From the NCBI GenBank assembly GCA_021737645.1, contig JAIPDO010000009.1, positions 20,984-84,983 of the forward strand: a DNA stretch of 64,000 nt, written 5' to 3'. The DNA comes from Desulfarculaceae bacterium. Its GTDB lineage: Bacteria; Desulfobacterota; Desulfarculia; Desulfarculales; Desulfarculaceae. This document shows positions 38,559-53,784 of this stretch, piece by piece. A program made the translations under genes and the position numbers. Position 1 is the stretch's first letter. Each line of letters starts with the position of its first letter. A model generated the notes under the pieces. It did no database searches, was not told the origin of the DNA, and was given only the letters and a program-made list of their open reading frames with translations.

Positions 38559-38934
38559 ATAGCAAGGAGGGGGAGAGAAGAAAAGAGGGCGGTTCGGTTG
38601 CCGGCCCGGAGGACTTGGCTGGGTCAAGGCCTGGGCGTCCGGGACTTGGCAGGCGTTGTTCGCCTTGATGTGGCAGCGGCCTCACCGCTCATGCCCTTAA
38701 CTTATTGCAGATACCGTGCCTACCGGGCCGTTTGGCGTCAAATGTAGTTATTACCGCCACCTGGGCCAAAGGCCCACCGCAAAAGACCCGGCGCGGTGCA
38801 TAAAAAAGTGACGGCTGCGGGCCCTAGTGCACAGCCTTTACCCACCCGGCGGGCCGCTTGCATTCCCCGGATAAAGTCCTACAGTATTAGATAGCGGCTT
38901 TGAGCCGTTTGTTTTTGCCAGTCGGGAGAAGAGC

Positions 38935-39243
38935 ATGAGCGGCGAACACGAAAAAAACGAGAGCTGTGGTTGCGGCTGTGGCTGCGGCGACACCACCCCC
39001 CTGAACACCGAGCTGGCCCGGCGCTGGCGCGAGGCCCCGGACGACGAAGCGGTGTGCCCCTGCGCCGGGGTGGACAAGGGCGCGGTAAAGGCGGCCATCG
39101 CCGCCGGGGCATACACCGCGCCGTTGGTAAAGGCCATGACCGGCGTGGGCCGGGAGTTGGATTGCCGTGAGCGGCGGCAGTGCTCAGCCGACCTGGAGGT
39201 GCTGGTGGCCCTGTACGCGGGCGAACAAGTGAGCTTTTGTTGA
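38935..39243 (+). CDS. small Cys-rich protein with BFD-like (2Fe-2S) domain
   Basis: CGCGCGCG N-terminus; VCPCAGVDKGAVKAAIAAGAYTAPLVKAMTGVGRELDCRERRQC. Confidence 0.75.
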   Translation: MSGEHEKNESCGCGCGCGDTTPLNTELARRWREAPDDEAVCPCAGVDKGAVKAAIAAGAYTAPLVKAMTGVGRELDCRERRQCSADLEVLVALYAGEQVSFC

Positions 39244-39289
39244 AATTACCGGCAAGCAGCCGGACCCTTTTAGCCATTCGAGGTGAGCG

Positions 39290-40063
39290 ATGAAGATTGC
39301 GGTAAGCGGTAAAGGCGGCGTGGGCAAAACCACCTTCTCGGCCATGCTGGCCAGGGCCCTGGCCGAAAAGGGCCTCAAGGTGCTGGCGGTGGACGCCGAC
39401 CCCGACGCCAACCTGGGCCAGGCCCTGGGATTCCCGGACTACCAGAAGCTGGTGCCGGTGAGCGAAATGAAGTCGCTCATCGCCGAGCGCACCAACAGCG
39501 ACGGTGAAAACTGGGGCACCTACTTCAAGCTCAACCCCACGGTGAACGACCTGCCCGAAAAGCTCAGCGTGGAGCACAACGGGGTGCGCCTGATGGTCAT
39601 GGGCACGGTGAAAAAGGGCGGCGGCGGCTGCATCTGCCCGGCCTCCACCATGCTCAAGGCGCTCATGGCCCATCTGGTGCTGCTTAGCAAAGAGGTCTTG
39701 ATCCTGGACATGGAGGCGGGCCTGGAGCACCTGGGCCGGGGCACCAGCCAGGGGGTGGACTTCCTTATCGTGGTGGTGGAACCTGGGCGCCGCTCGGTGG
39801 ACACCGCCGAGCACATCAGGCAGTTGGCCGGAGATATCGGCCTGACCAAGGTCTTGATCGTGGGCAACAAGATTCGCTCCGACAAGGACGAGGAGTATTT
39901 GAAGCAGACCCTCAAGGGCTTCGACTTCCTGGGCTTCATGCGCTACGACGAAGAAATCATCGAGGCGGACATGGAGGCCAAGTGCCCCACCGATGTGGCC
40001 ATGACCTCCAAGGCCGCGGTGACGGCTATGGCCGACACCCTCATCGCCGAATCGGAAAAATAA
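39290..40063 (+). CDS. cooC: CooC-family nickel-insertion accessory ATPase
   Basis: MKIAVSGKGGVGKTTFSAMLARALAEKGLKVLAVDADPDANLGQALGFP; GGGGCICPASTMLKALMAHLVL; DMEAGLEHLGRGT. Confidence 0.92.
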   Translation: MKIAVSGKGGVGKTTFSAMLARALAEKGLKVLAVDADPDANLGQALGFPDYQKLVPVSEMKSLIAERTNSDGENWGTYFKLNPTVNDLPEKLSVEHNGVRLMVMGTVKKGGGGCICPASTMLKALMAHLVLLSKEVLILDMEAGLEHLGRGTSQGVDFLIVVVEPGRRSVDTAEHIRQLAGDIGLTKVLIVGNKIRSDKDEEYLKQTLKGFDFLGFMRYDEEIIEADMEAKCPTDVAMTSKAAVTAMADTLIAESEK

Positions 40064-40076
40064 ACTCGCCCATACC

Positions 40077-40116
40077 CGCGCCCGCCGCCGCACTCCGGTG
40101 GCGGGCGCGCTTTTTC
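40077..40116 (+). terminator. intrinsic terminator after cooC
   Basis: GCGCCCGCC...GGCGGGCGCGCTTTTT. Confidence 0.85.
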
Positions 40117-40196
40117 CCACCCCTTGCCCCACCGTCTGGTGTGGGCTATATTTGCCTCGCATTACAACCAGTTAACTTACATTCTTGTAAGGGGCC

Positions 40197-40628
40197 ATGG
40201 CCGAACCCGAGCTTATCTTTTTCTACGGCACCCTGATGCTGCCCTATCCCACCCTGGGCCATCTGGGGGTGGAGCGCATGCTCGCCTACCAGGGCTGGGA
40301 CGCGGTGGCCGGGCGGCTCTACAGTCTGGGCCGCTACCCGGCCCTGACCACCGAGCCCGGTTCGGTGCGCGGCCAGGTTTTCGAGCTGACCGACCCGGCG
40401 GCCCTGGCGGTGCTGGACCGCTTCGAGGACTATCGCCCCCACGACCCGGCGGACTCGGAATATTTGCGCAAGCTCTTGCCCCTGGCCGGGCGCGAAGCCG
40501 CCGCCTGGGTGTATGTATTCAACCGCCCCACCCATGGCCTGTCCCCTGTGCCAAGCGGCGACTGGGCCGCCCACCAGGGCCAAACTTTGGAGTGGGATGA
40601 CTTTTTCACCTCCCGCACAGTAGAATAG
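40197..40628 (+). CDS. gamma-glutamylcyclotransferase-like (AIG2/GGCT) protein
   Basis: FFYGTLMLPYPTLGHLGVERMLAYQGWDAVAGRLYSLGRYPALTTEPGSVRGQVFELTDPAALAVLDRFEDY. Confidence 0.88.
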   Translation: MAEPELIFFYGTLMLPYPTLGHLGVERMLAYQGWDAVAGRLYSLGRYPALTTEPGSVRGQVFELTDPAALAVLDRFEDYRPHDPADSEYLRKLLPLAGREAAAWVYVFNRPTHGLSPVPSGDWAAHQGQTLEWDDFFTSRTVE

Positions 40629-40652
40629 AAACCACTTTCCTCAAGCGGGCTG

Positions 40653-42173
40653 GTGGTGGTGTTCAAGCGCTTCGTCAAATACCTGTTGCTGTTTTTGGCC
40701 GCCCTGGCCCTGGCCTGGCTGGTGGTGTACTTGGCTGGCTGGAGCATACCCGCCGATTTTTTGCGGGCCAGCCTCACCCGGGAACTCAACGAAGACCTGG
40801 CCCCCCTGCGCCTCACGCTGGAGGGGCCCATCCGCCTGACCCCCACCTTGACCCCCACCGTAAGCATGTCCCAGATCAAGGTGGTGCGCCCCAACCCCAA
40901 GCTGCCTGTAATCACCCTGGGCTGCCTGAGCATCAAGGTGTCTCTGGTTTCCCTGCTGGGCGGCGACGTGAACCTGGAAAACGTGACCATAAGCGACATG
41001 CGCTTGCCCCTGGCCCCGGAGCCGGGGCGCAAACAGGAAGCGGCCCTGCATTTTTCCCATATCTCAGGCCGCCTGCTCATCTCGGGCCAACAGGCCAGTC
41101 TGGAGAACTTGGTGCTGCGCCTGGACCGGAGCAGCCTCACCGGCCGGGCGACCCTGGACACCAAGCCAGACCCGCCCAAGCTGGTCATCCATCTGGAATC
41201 CCCCCAGGCCGACCTGGACAGCCTGGCCCATGTGGTGGCCCTGGAAGACGAGGGCACCCGCCCGGCCCCGGAGCGGCGGCGTGCCTTGCTGGACACCTTG
41301 GACAACCTGGTCGACAGAATCATCAAAACGGTGCAGGGAGAACTGATTTTAAAGGCCAACCACGTGATCTGGAAGAAAAAGGCCGCGGGCCGGGGAGAGC
41401 TGCACATCACAGCCAAGAACCGCCGCCTGGCCATCGAGCGCCTGGAGTTGGGGCTGCCGGGGGGCAAGATTTCTATGCGTAACGCCATCTGGCCCGACGG
41501 AGGCGGCCTTGGCTCCAGCCTGGACTTGGAGATCAGAAACTTCTCCTACGGCTTCCTCACCCGCGAGAAGCCCAAGGGACCCATGCGCTCCCAAGGGGTG
41601 TTATCGATGCGCCTTTCCCTGATCTCCCAGGCCCCCAAGGCGAGCGACCTTCTCGGCAGGGCGGACGGGGTGTTCCAGGTGGGCCTCTGGCCCAAGGATC
41701 TGGAGACCGCATCTTTCGACCTTTGGGCGGCAAACCTGCTTTTCGCCCTGTTGGACTCCCTGGCCGCCAAAACCGGCTCCCACGTCAACTGCGCGGTGGG
41801 TAATTTTGTCATGGAAAAAGGCCTGATGACCAGCAAGGAGCTGATCATCGATACCAGCAAGGTAAGGGTCAGCGGCGAGGCCAAGCTGAATTTCGCCAAA
41901 CGCACCATCACGGTGAAACTGCAGCCCCGGGCCAAGCAGCCCCAGTTTTTCAACCTGGAGACGCCGATTCATATAAGCGGCACCTTTGAACAGGCTTCGG
42001 CCGGGGTGAGCCCCGGCGGGCTGGTGGGCTCGGTTATCAATTTCGCCACCAGCCCGGTGTTCGCCCCCCTGCGCCGCCTGTTCGGCGACACCCTGCCCGA
42101 AGCGGGCAAGGACGTCTGCCGCAGCCCCCAAACCTGGCCTCCGGCGGTGGCAAAAAGCCCGGCAAACGAGTAG
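40653..42173 (+). CDS. AsmA-like membrane-anchored protein
   Basis: N-terminal TM; LRLTLEGPIRLTPTLTPTVSMSQIKVVRPNPKLPVITLGCLSIKVSLVSLLGGDVNLENVTISD; C-terminal AsmA-like repeat. Confidence 0.78.
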   Translation: MVVFKRFVKYLLLFLAALALAWLVVYLAGWSIPADFLRASLTRELNEDLAPLRLTLEGPIRLTPTLTPTVSMSQIKVVRPNPKLPVITLGCLSIKVSLVSLLGGDVNLENVTISDMRLPLAPEPGRKQEAALHFSHISGRLLISGQQASLENLVLRLDRSSLTGRATLDTKPDPPKLVIHLESPQADLDSLAHVVALEDEGTRPAPERRRALLDTLDNLVDRIIKTVQGELILKANHVIWKKKAAGRGELHITAKNRRLAIERLELGLPGGKISMRNAIWPDGGGLGSSLDLEIRNFSYGFLTREKPKGPMRSQGVLSMRLSLISQAPKASDLLGRADGVFQVGLWPKDLETASFDLWAANLLFALLDSLAAKTGSHVNCAVGNFVMEKGLMTSKELIIDTSKVRVSGEAKLNFAKRTITVKLQPRAKQPQFFNLETPIHISGTFEQASAGVSPGGLVGSVINFATSPVFAPLRRLFGDTLPEAGKDVCRSPQTWPPAVAKSPANE

Positions 42174-42300
42174 CGTCTTCATGCTTGTGTGTTTTAATAC
42201 CTCACTTTTGGCTTATAATTGCACCTGATGCTTTTTCACTGTTTGCGCCAGCCGCCCGTTCTAGATAGTCGCGCGTGGCTTCTTGTGACAGGGGAGCGCC

Positions 42301-43662
42301 TTGGAAGTTAGCCTGGACATCCGCACCCTCTTCGCCGCTCTTTCGATTGTGCTGGCTTGTCTGGCGGCGGCTTTTTCCTTCGTCTTGTTTACCCAAAAGA
42401 CCTATCCGGGATTCAAACAGTGGACTCTTGCCTCCCTGGCCATGGCCTTGGGTTACCTGTTTATTGTTCTGCGCGGCCCGGTGCCCGTATTGGTTTCCAT
42501 CATGGTGGGCAATATGCTGCTTGTCGTGGGTTCATCACTGACCTTCGACGGCACCCGCGGCTTTCTGGGCCTCAAACCATGCCCCAAATTCCAGGTAATC
42601 ATTCCCATTGCCTGCCTGGCCGGACTAGTCTGGTTCTATTGGGTGGATGAGTTCATCGGCATGCGAGCGATGGTGGTAAGCGTGGCGGGGGCTATCTTAC
42701 TCTTCCCCGTGGCCTGGATGTTTATCTCTCATTCCCCCCGGGGACACCGCCCGCTGTATCTGGGCACCGGCATCATTTTTACTCTGTTCAGCTTGGCGAT
42801 TGTGTTGCGCGGGGCCGACGTGGTCGCCGCGGGTTACAATTTCAAGCTGTTTGCCCAAAGCAATCTTCAAGCATCCTTCTTTGTCTTTTTGATCTTGTTA
42901 CAGGCATCGTCGTTTATCGGCCTGCTGCTCATGAACAGCCAGCGCATGAGCAGCGAACTCCGCCAATCCCGCGCCGAGCTGGCCGCCAACGTTGAAAACA
43001 TGGAACGTATACTCGACTTTCTGCCCGACCCCGCCTGGGTGGTGGACCGCCGGGGCCGGGTGACCCACTGGAACCAGGCCATGGAGCGCCTCACCGGGGT
43101 CCCCGCCGCCCAGGTCTTGGGCAAGGGCGAGTACGAACACGCCCTGCCCCTGTACGGCGAGCGGCGGCCCTGCCTCGTCGACCTTATGCTCAAGCACGAT
43201 CCCGAGTGGGAAACGCGCTACCAGAACCTGGAGCGCCGGGGAGAGATGCTGGCCACCTCGGAGTCCTTCCTGCCCAAGCTTGGAGAGAAGGGGACCTACG
43301 TTGCCGGCTCGGCCACTTGCCTGTTGGACGACCAGGGTCGGGTGTCCGGGGCCATCGAAACCCTGCGCGACATCACCGAGGCCAAGCGCAGCCAGCAGGA
43401 ACGCGAGAAGCTGATCGCCGAGCTCACCGCCGCCCTTGAAAAAGTCAAGACCCTAAAAGGCCTCATCCCCATCTGCTCCCACTGCAAGAGCATCCGCCGC
43501 GACGAGGGCTATTGGGAGCAGCTGGAGACTTTCTTCTCCGACCACGCCGAGGTGGAGTTCAGCCACGGCATATGCCCCGATTGCCTGGAAAAATATTATC
43601 AGGACTTCAAGCACCCGCCCGATGAGTTAGGGGATGGGGACCACTCCGATGACGTTGGGTAG
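42301..43662 (+). CDS. polytopic membrane + PAS protein with C-terminal CxxC...CPxC module
   Basis: Several N-terminal TM segments, PAS (NMERILDFLPDPAWVVDRRGRVTHWNQAMERLTG), C-term CSHCKSIRRDEGYWEQLETFFSDHAEVEFSHGICPDCLEKYY; TTG start. Confidence 0.85.
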   Translation: MEVSLDIRTLFAALSIVLACLAAAFSFVLFTQKTYPGFKQWTLASLAMALGYLFIVLRGPVPVLVSIMVGNMLLVVGSSLTFDGTRGFLGLKPCPKFQVIIPIACLAGLVWFYWVDEFIGMRAMVVSVAGAILLFPVAWMFISHSPRGHRPLYLGTGIIFTLFSLAIVLRGADVVAAGYNFKLFAQSNLQASFFVFLILLQASSFIGLLLMNSQRMSSELRQSRAELAANVENMERILDFLPDPAWVVDRRGRVTHWNQAMERLTGVPAAQVLGKGEYEHALPLYGERRPCLVDLMLKHDPEWETRYQNLERRGEMLATSESFLPKLGEKGTYVAGSATCLLDDQGRVSGAIETLRDITEAKRSQQEREKLIAELTAALEKVKTLKGLIPICSHCKSIRRDEGYWEQLETFFSDHAEVEFSHGICPDCLEKYYQDFKHPPDELGDGDHSDDVG

Positions 43663-44490
43663 GGCCCACTGCTCGGTGTTGGCCTGGGTCTGTTCGGGCC
43701 GGGAGCCGAAGCTGCCCACCACGCTTATCTCCCGGTCACCCTCCTTGGCGTAGAGAGTGGCCTCGGGCCCGCCCTCCACGTACATGGCCGCCCGCAGCCC
43801 AAGAGGCAGGGCCAGCAGGCGCTCAACCATCTTGGTCATGGGGTAGACCTCCCGGCAGATCATAAACAACACCCGCCCCCGGTGGTCCTGGCCCACCATG
43901 GCGCTGGACCATTTTTGATCCTCGCGTTTCCACAGGTTCTTTCCAGCGGGCGTGAACAATCGGTAGTTCTGGATCAGGGCGGCGTAGCGGAGGCGGAGGC
44001 GGCCGATGGGGGTCTGGGTGAGGTCATAAAGACGCACCGGAGGCAGACCCCGCTTTAGGGGGTCCAGGGCCAACAGGGCGTTTTGCCCCTTGGCCGGGCG
44101 GGGGTTGTTCACGTAGCCCTTGGCTAGCATTAGCCCCACGCTGGTGAGTTGGTCCTTCATGTACATGGAGGCGTTGATCACCGCCGTCAGGCCGAACTCG
44201 CGGCTCCACTCGCGGGCGGTGCGGGCCTTGCCGCCGCGGTTGCCCGCGCACAGCAGGCGAAAGGCGAAGCGGGCTGGGTCTATCCTGAGCACCACCAGCT
44301 CCGGGCGCGGCGATGGGCCGGAGCCTTCCAGGGCGAAGCGGGCACTTTCCAGGCCGGGCCGCCAAGGCTGCCAGGGGCCGGCGGCCAGCGAGGGCAGGGC
44401 GAAAGCAAGCGCCAACAGCATGGCCGAAAACAAAAACGGCGCACGCCGCAGGGCCTTTCGCCTGCCGCCTATGCGCCCGTTACGCCTCAT
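43627..44490 (-). CDS. phosphodiester glycosidase family (NAGPA/DUF2233-like) secreted protein
   Basis: TAREWSREFGLTAVINASMYMKDQLTSVGLMLAKGYVNNP; MVGQDHRGRVLFMIC; AAMYVEGGPEATLYAK. Confidence 0.8.
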   Translation of the reverse strand: MRRNGRIGGRRKALRRAPFLFSAMLLALAFALPSLAAGPWQPWRPGLESARFALEGSGPSPRPELVVLRIDPARFAFRLLCAGNRGGKARTAREWSREFGLTAVINASMYMKDQLTSVGLMLAKGYVNNPRPAKGQNALLALDPLKRGLPPVRLYDLTQTPIGRLRLRYAALIQNYRLFTPAGKNLWKREDQKWSSAMVGQDHRGRVLFMICREVYPMTKMVERLLALPLGLRAAMYVEGGPEATLYAKEGDREISVVGSFGSRPEQTQANTEQWALPNVIGVVPIP

Positions 44491-44503
44491 AGCTAAGCTT
44501 TGT

Positions 44504-45506
44504 TCAGTAGACTTCCGGTTTGGGCTCGCGGGTCATCAACTCGTGCAGGGCCTCTTCCGGCTTGGTGCCCCGGTAGATAACCCCGTCCACCGCCTCGATG
44601 ATGGGCATCTCCACCCCATTGCGCCGGGCCAGCTCCAGGACGGTCTTGGTGTTTTTCACCCCCTCGGCCACCTGGCGCATGGAGGCGGTGATCTGATCGA
44701 TGGTCTCGCCCTTGGCCAGGCGGGTGCCCACGGTGCGGTTGCGGCTCAGCGAGCCGGTGCAGGTCAGCACCAGATCGCCCAGCCCGGACAGCCCGGACAG
44801 GGTGGCCATATCCGCCCCCAGGCTAAGGCCCAGGCGGGACATCTCGGCCAGGCCGCGAGTAATCATGGCGCTCATGGCGTTGTGCCCCAGCTCCAGGCCC
44901 GCCACCATGCCCGCGGCGATGGCCAGGGGGTTTTTCACCGCCCCGCCCAGCTCCACGCCGGTCATGTCGCCGCTGGTGTAGACCCTGAAGCGCGGCCCGG
45001 CAAAGGCGGCCTGCACCGCCTGGGCCACCTCGGGCCGTTCACCGGCCACGGTCACCGCGGTGGGGGCCCCGGCGGCCACCTCCTTGGCGAAGCTGGGCCC
45101 GGACAGGGCGGCCAGATGACTGTGGTGCTCCGGGGCCAACACGTCGGCGGCCACCTGGCACATGGTGAAGCCGGTCTGGCCCTCGATGCCCTTGGAGCAG
45201 GCCACGATATTGGCCTGGGCGGGCAGATGGGGCGCGGCCTGGCTGAGCACGGTCCGGAAAACGTGGGTGGGCATAACCAGCACCACCAGCCCGGCCCCGG
45301 TGAGGGCCTGGGCCAGGTCGCTTGCGCCCTCCAGCTCGGGGTGCAGGGGGAAACCGGGCAGGAACACCGGGTTGGCGTGCTCTTGGTTGATGGCCTGGGC
45401 CACCTCGGGCTCGTAGGCCCACAGGCGCACCCGGTGGCCGCTGCGGGCCAAGTGATCGGCCAGGGCGGTGCCCCAGGCGCCCGCCCCGATCACCGTCACC
45501 ATTTGG

Positions 45507-45517
<11 letters not shown>
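44504..45517 (-). CDS. gpsA: glycerol-3-phosphate dehydrogenase [NAD(P)+]
   Basis: [53 protein letters not shown]; overlaps gyrA 3' end. Confidence 0.97.
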
Positions 45518-48056
<2,539 letters not shown>

Positions 48057-48396
48057 TTACTTTAACCTTTAGCGCTTGCCGCCCTGGGGTGGTCCGAAAC
48101 TGGCCCTCCGCGGCGGCTGAAGCAAATTCATTGGCGATACGGCTGGGGAGGCGCGGCTGGGAACCCCCCTCGCCCCGCACCCTCCGGCAACCTTTCGCCG
48201 ACCGAGCAATTATAGCAACAACTGCGCGGATTAGCAAACAAAATCACCCCAGAGACCCCCTCGCAGGGGCCTGTTTTAGCAGGCCTTTTTCCTGGCCGCC
48301 AACCCCGGCCGCCCCAGGGGCCGCACGGCTTGTGCGGCGCGGGCCGGCGTGCTAGCCTGAGACAGTTAATTTTGCGGATAATCAGGAGGGTCGGCC

Positions 48397-49188
48397 ATGA
48401 CGGAGCCGCTGAGAGCCGGGGGTTGGATTGCGCTGTCGGGGGCCGTCTTGCTTGCGGCGGGCCTGTTGCTCTGCGGCTGCAACTCCCAGGCGGACCAGGA
48501 CCAAACCAAGAGCCAGACCACCACCACCCTGGCCGCGCCCCCCACCCCAAAGGCCGCCACGGCCGATAAGCCCGAGCCGCCCGCCCAGACCGGAGCGGCA
48601 GCCGCGCCCCAGCCCGCCACCGCGCAAAGCGGCCCCGCCAGCCTGCTGGAAGAGGCCCGCCAATCCCTGGCCCAGGGCCAAGACCGCCAGGCGCTGGGCC
48701 GCATCGATGACGCGGCCCAGGCCCTGTGGCAAAGCCTGCCCCTGGAGCTGTCCCGGGCCACCCTGGTGAGCGAACCGGCCAAGGGCTACGGCATTTACCA
48801 GCCCCGCCAGGATGACGTATATTTGGTGGCCAGCCCGGAGCGCCCGGTGTTTCCCGGCAAGGGCCAGCCCATGTACATTTACCTGGAGCCGGTGAGCTAC
48901 GGAGTCAAAGCCCTGCCCGACGGCCGCAGGGAGATATCCTTTGCCATGGACGTGGAGTTGTTCGACGGCCAAGGCAAGCAGCTTTTCAGCAAAAAGGACT
49001 TTATGCGCGCGCAGACCGTGTCGCACCATTTTGACCGCCAGTTTTTCTTGAATGTCACCGTTAACCTGAAAGGAGCCCCCACCGGGGCCTACAAACTGCG
49101 CCTCACCCTCAAGGATCTGGTGAAGGGCCAACAGGCCGTGGCCGACTTGCCGGTGAAACTGGCCATGGCTCCCCTGGAAAAGAAATAG
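48397..49188 (+). CDS. hypothetical lipoprotein
   Basis: Lipobox LLLCGC; Pro/Ala-rich linker; no recognised domain. Confidence 0.75.
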   Translation: MTEPLRAGGWIALSGAVLLAAGLLLCGCNSQADQDQTKSQTTTTLAAPPTPKAATADKPEPPAQTGAAAAPQPATAQSGPASLLEEARQSLAQGQDRQALGRIDDAAQALWQSLPLELSRATLVSEPAKGYGIYQPRQDDVYLVASPERPVFPGKGQPMYIYLEPVSYGVKALPDGRREISFAMDVELFDGQGKQLFSKKDFMRAQTVSHHFDRQFFLNVTVNLKGAPTGAYKLRLTLKDLVKGQQAVADLPVKLAMAPLEKK

Positions 49189-49360
49189 CCGGGACGGCCC
49201 AAAGGCCGGACCCGAAAGTTGCCGCAAACGCCTATGCCCTGCCCATGGCATCCGCCGGGCGTCTCCCAAGGGGCGCCGCCCCGATGGGGGCAACCCCGTG
49301 GAGCGCCCGCAAGTTAAAGCAAACGGTTTAGCTTGGTGGAAACTTTGGTAAGGAGCGATT

Positions 49361-50305
49361 ATGTCAGGTAAGTTGGCTGGATACATCCGCTGGAAACATG
49401 ACCACGTGGACGCCCTCAATGCCGGGGCTCAGGTGATCGACACGGCCAAAGGGCCGGTGGAATACGCCATGGTGGGCGATGAGGGCCCGGTGCTGGCGGT
49501 GAACCACGGCGGGCCGGGGGGCTACGACCAGGGGCTGGTGATCACCTGCCGCCTTCAAAATCACGGATTCCGGGTGCTTGCCTGGTCCCGCCCCGGCTAT
49601 CTGCGCACCCCCATCAGCGATGGCCGCACCCTGAGCGAGCAGGCCGACGTCTTGGCCGCCCTCCTGGACGCGCTGAACATAGAAAAGGCCGCGATCATGG
49701 GCGCTTCCGCCGGCGGGCCGATCACCCTGGCCATGGGCTACACCCATCCCGAGAAGGTGTCCTGCCTCATCAGCGAGTGCGGGGTGAGCCTGGCCTACGG
49801 CAAGCAGTTCAAGACCAGCCAGAAGCTGTTCGAGCACCTGATGTTCAACGACCCGTTCATGTGGCTTTACGAGCAGTACGAGCGCCTGGCCCCGGAAAGC
49901 ACCCTGCGCAGCTTCATCAAGCTGGAGAGCACCCTGGACAAGGAGCACGTGGAGGCCCTGGTTAAGAGCATCGAGGCCGACCCGGAGCGCGTGGGCCTGA
50001 TGCTGGACATGATCGGCACCATGTGCCCCATCAGCCTACGGCGCGAGGGCATGGAAAACGACATGGCCCAGATGGCGCTCATCGACACCCTGCCGGTGGA
50101 AAAGATCACCGCCCCGCTGCTTCTGGTGCACGGCGACCACGATGCCGACGTACCCATCGCCCACGCCCGCTACGTGGCCGAGCACGCGCCCCACGCCGAG
50201 CTGATGGTCATAGAAAACGGCTACCACCTGCTGGGCATGAGCGATCAGGCCCAGGAGATCGCCGACCGGGAGCTGAGCTTCCTGCAAACCCATCTAAAAG
50301 CATAA
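49361..50305 (+). CDS. alpha/beta hydrolase
   Basis: VNHGGPGGYDQGL; IMGASAGGPITLAMGY nucleophile elbow; LLVHGDHDADVP. Confidence 0.9.
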   Translation: MSGKLAGYIRWKHDHVDALNAGAQVIDTAKGPVEYAMVGDEGPVLAVNHGGPGGYDQGLVITCRLQNHGFRVLAWSRPGYLRTPISDGRTLSEQADVLAALLDALNIEKAAIMGASAGGPITLAMGYTHPEKVSCLISECGVSLAYGKQFKTSQKLFEHLMFNDPFMWLYEQYERLAPESTLRSFIKLESTLDKEHVEALVKSIEADPERVGLMLDMIGTMCPISLRREGMENDMAQMALIDTLPVEKITAPLLLVHGDHDADVPIAHARYVAEHAPHAELMVIENGYHLLGMSDQAQEIADRELSFLQTHLKA

Positions 50306-50319
50306 CGTAAGGAACCTAC

Positions 50320-51123
50320 ATGCCATTGCTGGAGCTAGACGGCTACCGCCTGTATTACGAGACCCACGGCCAGGGCTTTCCTCTGGTGCTGATCCGGGGC
50401 CTGGGCTCCAACATGGAGCACTGGTACGAGCAGGTCCCGGCCTTCAGCCGTGATTACCAGGTCATCACCTTCAACAACCGGGGCATCGGCCGCTCCAGCG
50501 CCCCGGCGTTGCCCTGGAGCATCAAGCAGATGGCCGGGGACGTGGCCGCCCTGATCGAGGGGGTGGCCGGAGGCCGGGCCCATGTGCTGGGCATCTCCAT
50601 GGGTGGCATGATCGCTCAGGAACTGGCCCTGGCCTGGCCACAGCGGGTGGCCGGGCTGGTGCTCACCGCCACCCACTGCGGCGGCGCGCACAAGGTGATG
50701 CCCACCGACGAGACCATGGAACTTTTCGCCAAGATGGTAAACGGCACCACCGTGGCCGAGCAGATGGAGGGGCGCAAGGCTCTGTTCTCCCTGGAGACCC
50801 TGGACAACCGCCCCGAGGTGCTGGAGCGCTACACCCAGGTGGCCGCGGCCTACGCCTGCCCGCCGGAGGTGATGCAGGGCCAGTGGGAGGCCATCCAGGA
50901 GTTCGACACCTACGAGCGCCTGCCCCAGATCAGCGCCCCCACCCTGGTGTTGGCCGGGGCCGACGACCGCCTGGTGCCCCAGGGCAACGCCGATATCCTG
51001 GCCGAGCGCATCCCCGGGGCCAAGCTGGTTTTAATACCCCAGGCGGGTCACCAACTGGTGATCGAAGAGCCCCGGCAAACCAACGCCGCAGTGCTGAAAT
51101 TTTTGGCCTCCCTGCCCGCCTAG
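50320..51123 (+). CDS. alpha/beta hydrolase
   Basis: VLIRGLGSNMEHW; VLGISMGGMIAQELAL; TLVLAGADDRLVP. Confidence 0.9.
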   Translation: MPLLELDGYRLYYETHGQGFPLVLIRGLGSNMEHWYEQVPAFSRDYQVITFNNRGIGRSSAPALPWSIKQMAGDVAALIEGVAGGRAHVLGISMGGMIAQELALAWPQRVAGLVLTATHCGGAHKVMPTDETMELFAKMVNGTTVAEQMEGRKALFSLETLDNRPEVLERYTQVAAAYACPPEVMQGQWEAIQEFDTYERLPQISAPTLVLAGADDRLVPQGNADILAERIPGAKLVLIPQAGHQLVIEEPRQTNAAVLKFLASLPA

Positions 51124-51306
51124 GCAGCGCCTTTGGCCGCCCCAAAGGTGCACTGAGCCCACATAGAGCGCTTACTTTAAGCCGCCTCGTCCCCACCCCT
51201 GGGGCCGGGGCGGCTTTGCCTCATGATTACCAGGGGTTGCGAAGCGGGTTTTTCGGGGCGAAATATCAAAAAATTGTTGCAAATTTCGTGGTTTAGGTCA
51301 TAATAG

Positions 51307-53757
<2,451 letters not shown>

Positions 53758-53784
53758 CCGCCACCCGCGAAAGCAAGCATAACC

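Noticed and set aside
38879-40162. 427 aa minus-strand ORF
   Set aside because: Antisense to cooC and the BFD-like gene, both with clear family motifs.
49361-51123. Two adjacent alpha/beta hydrolases as a novel pathway
   Set aside because: Generic family members with intact nucleophile elbows; nothing in the neighbourhood indicates a specific substrate or new system.
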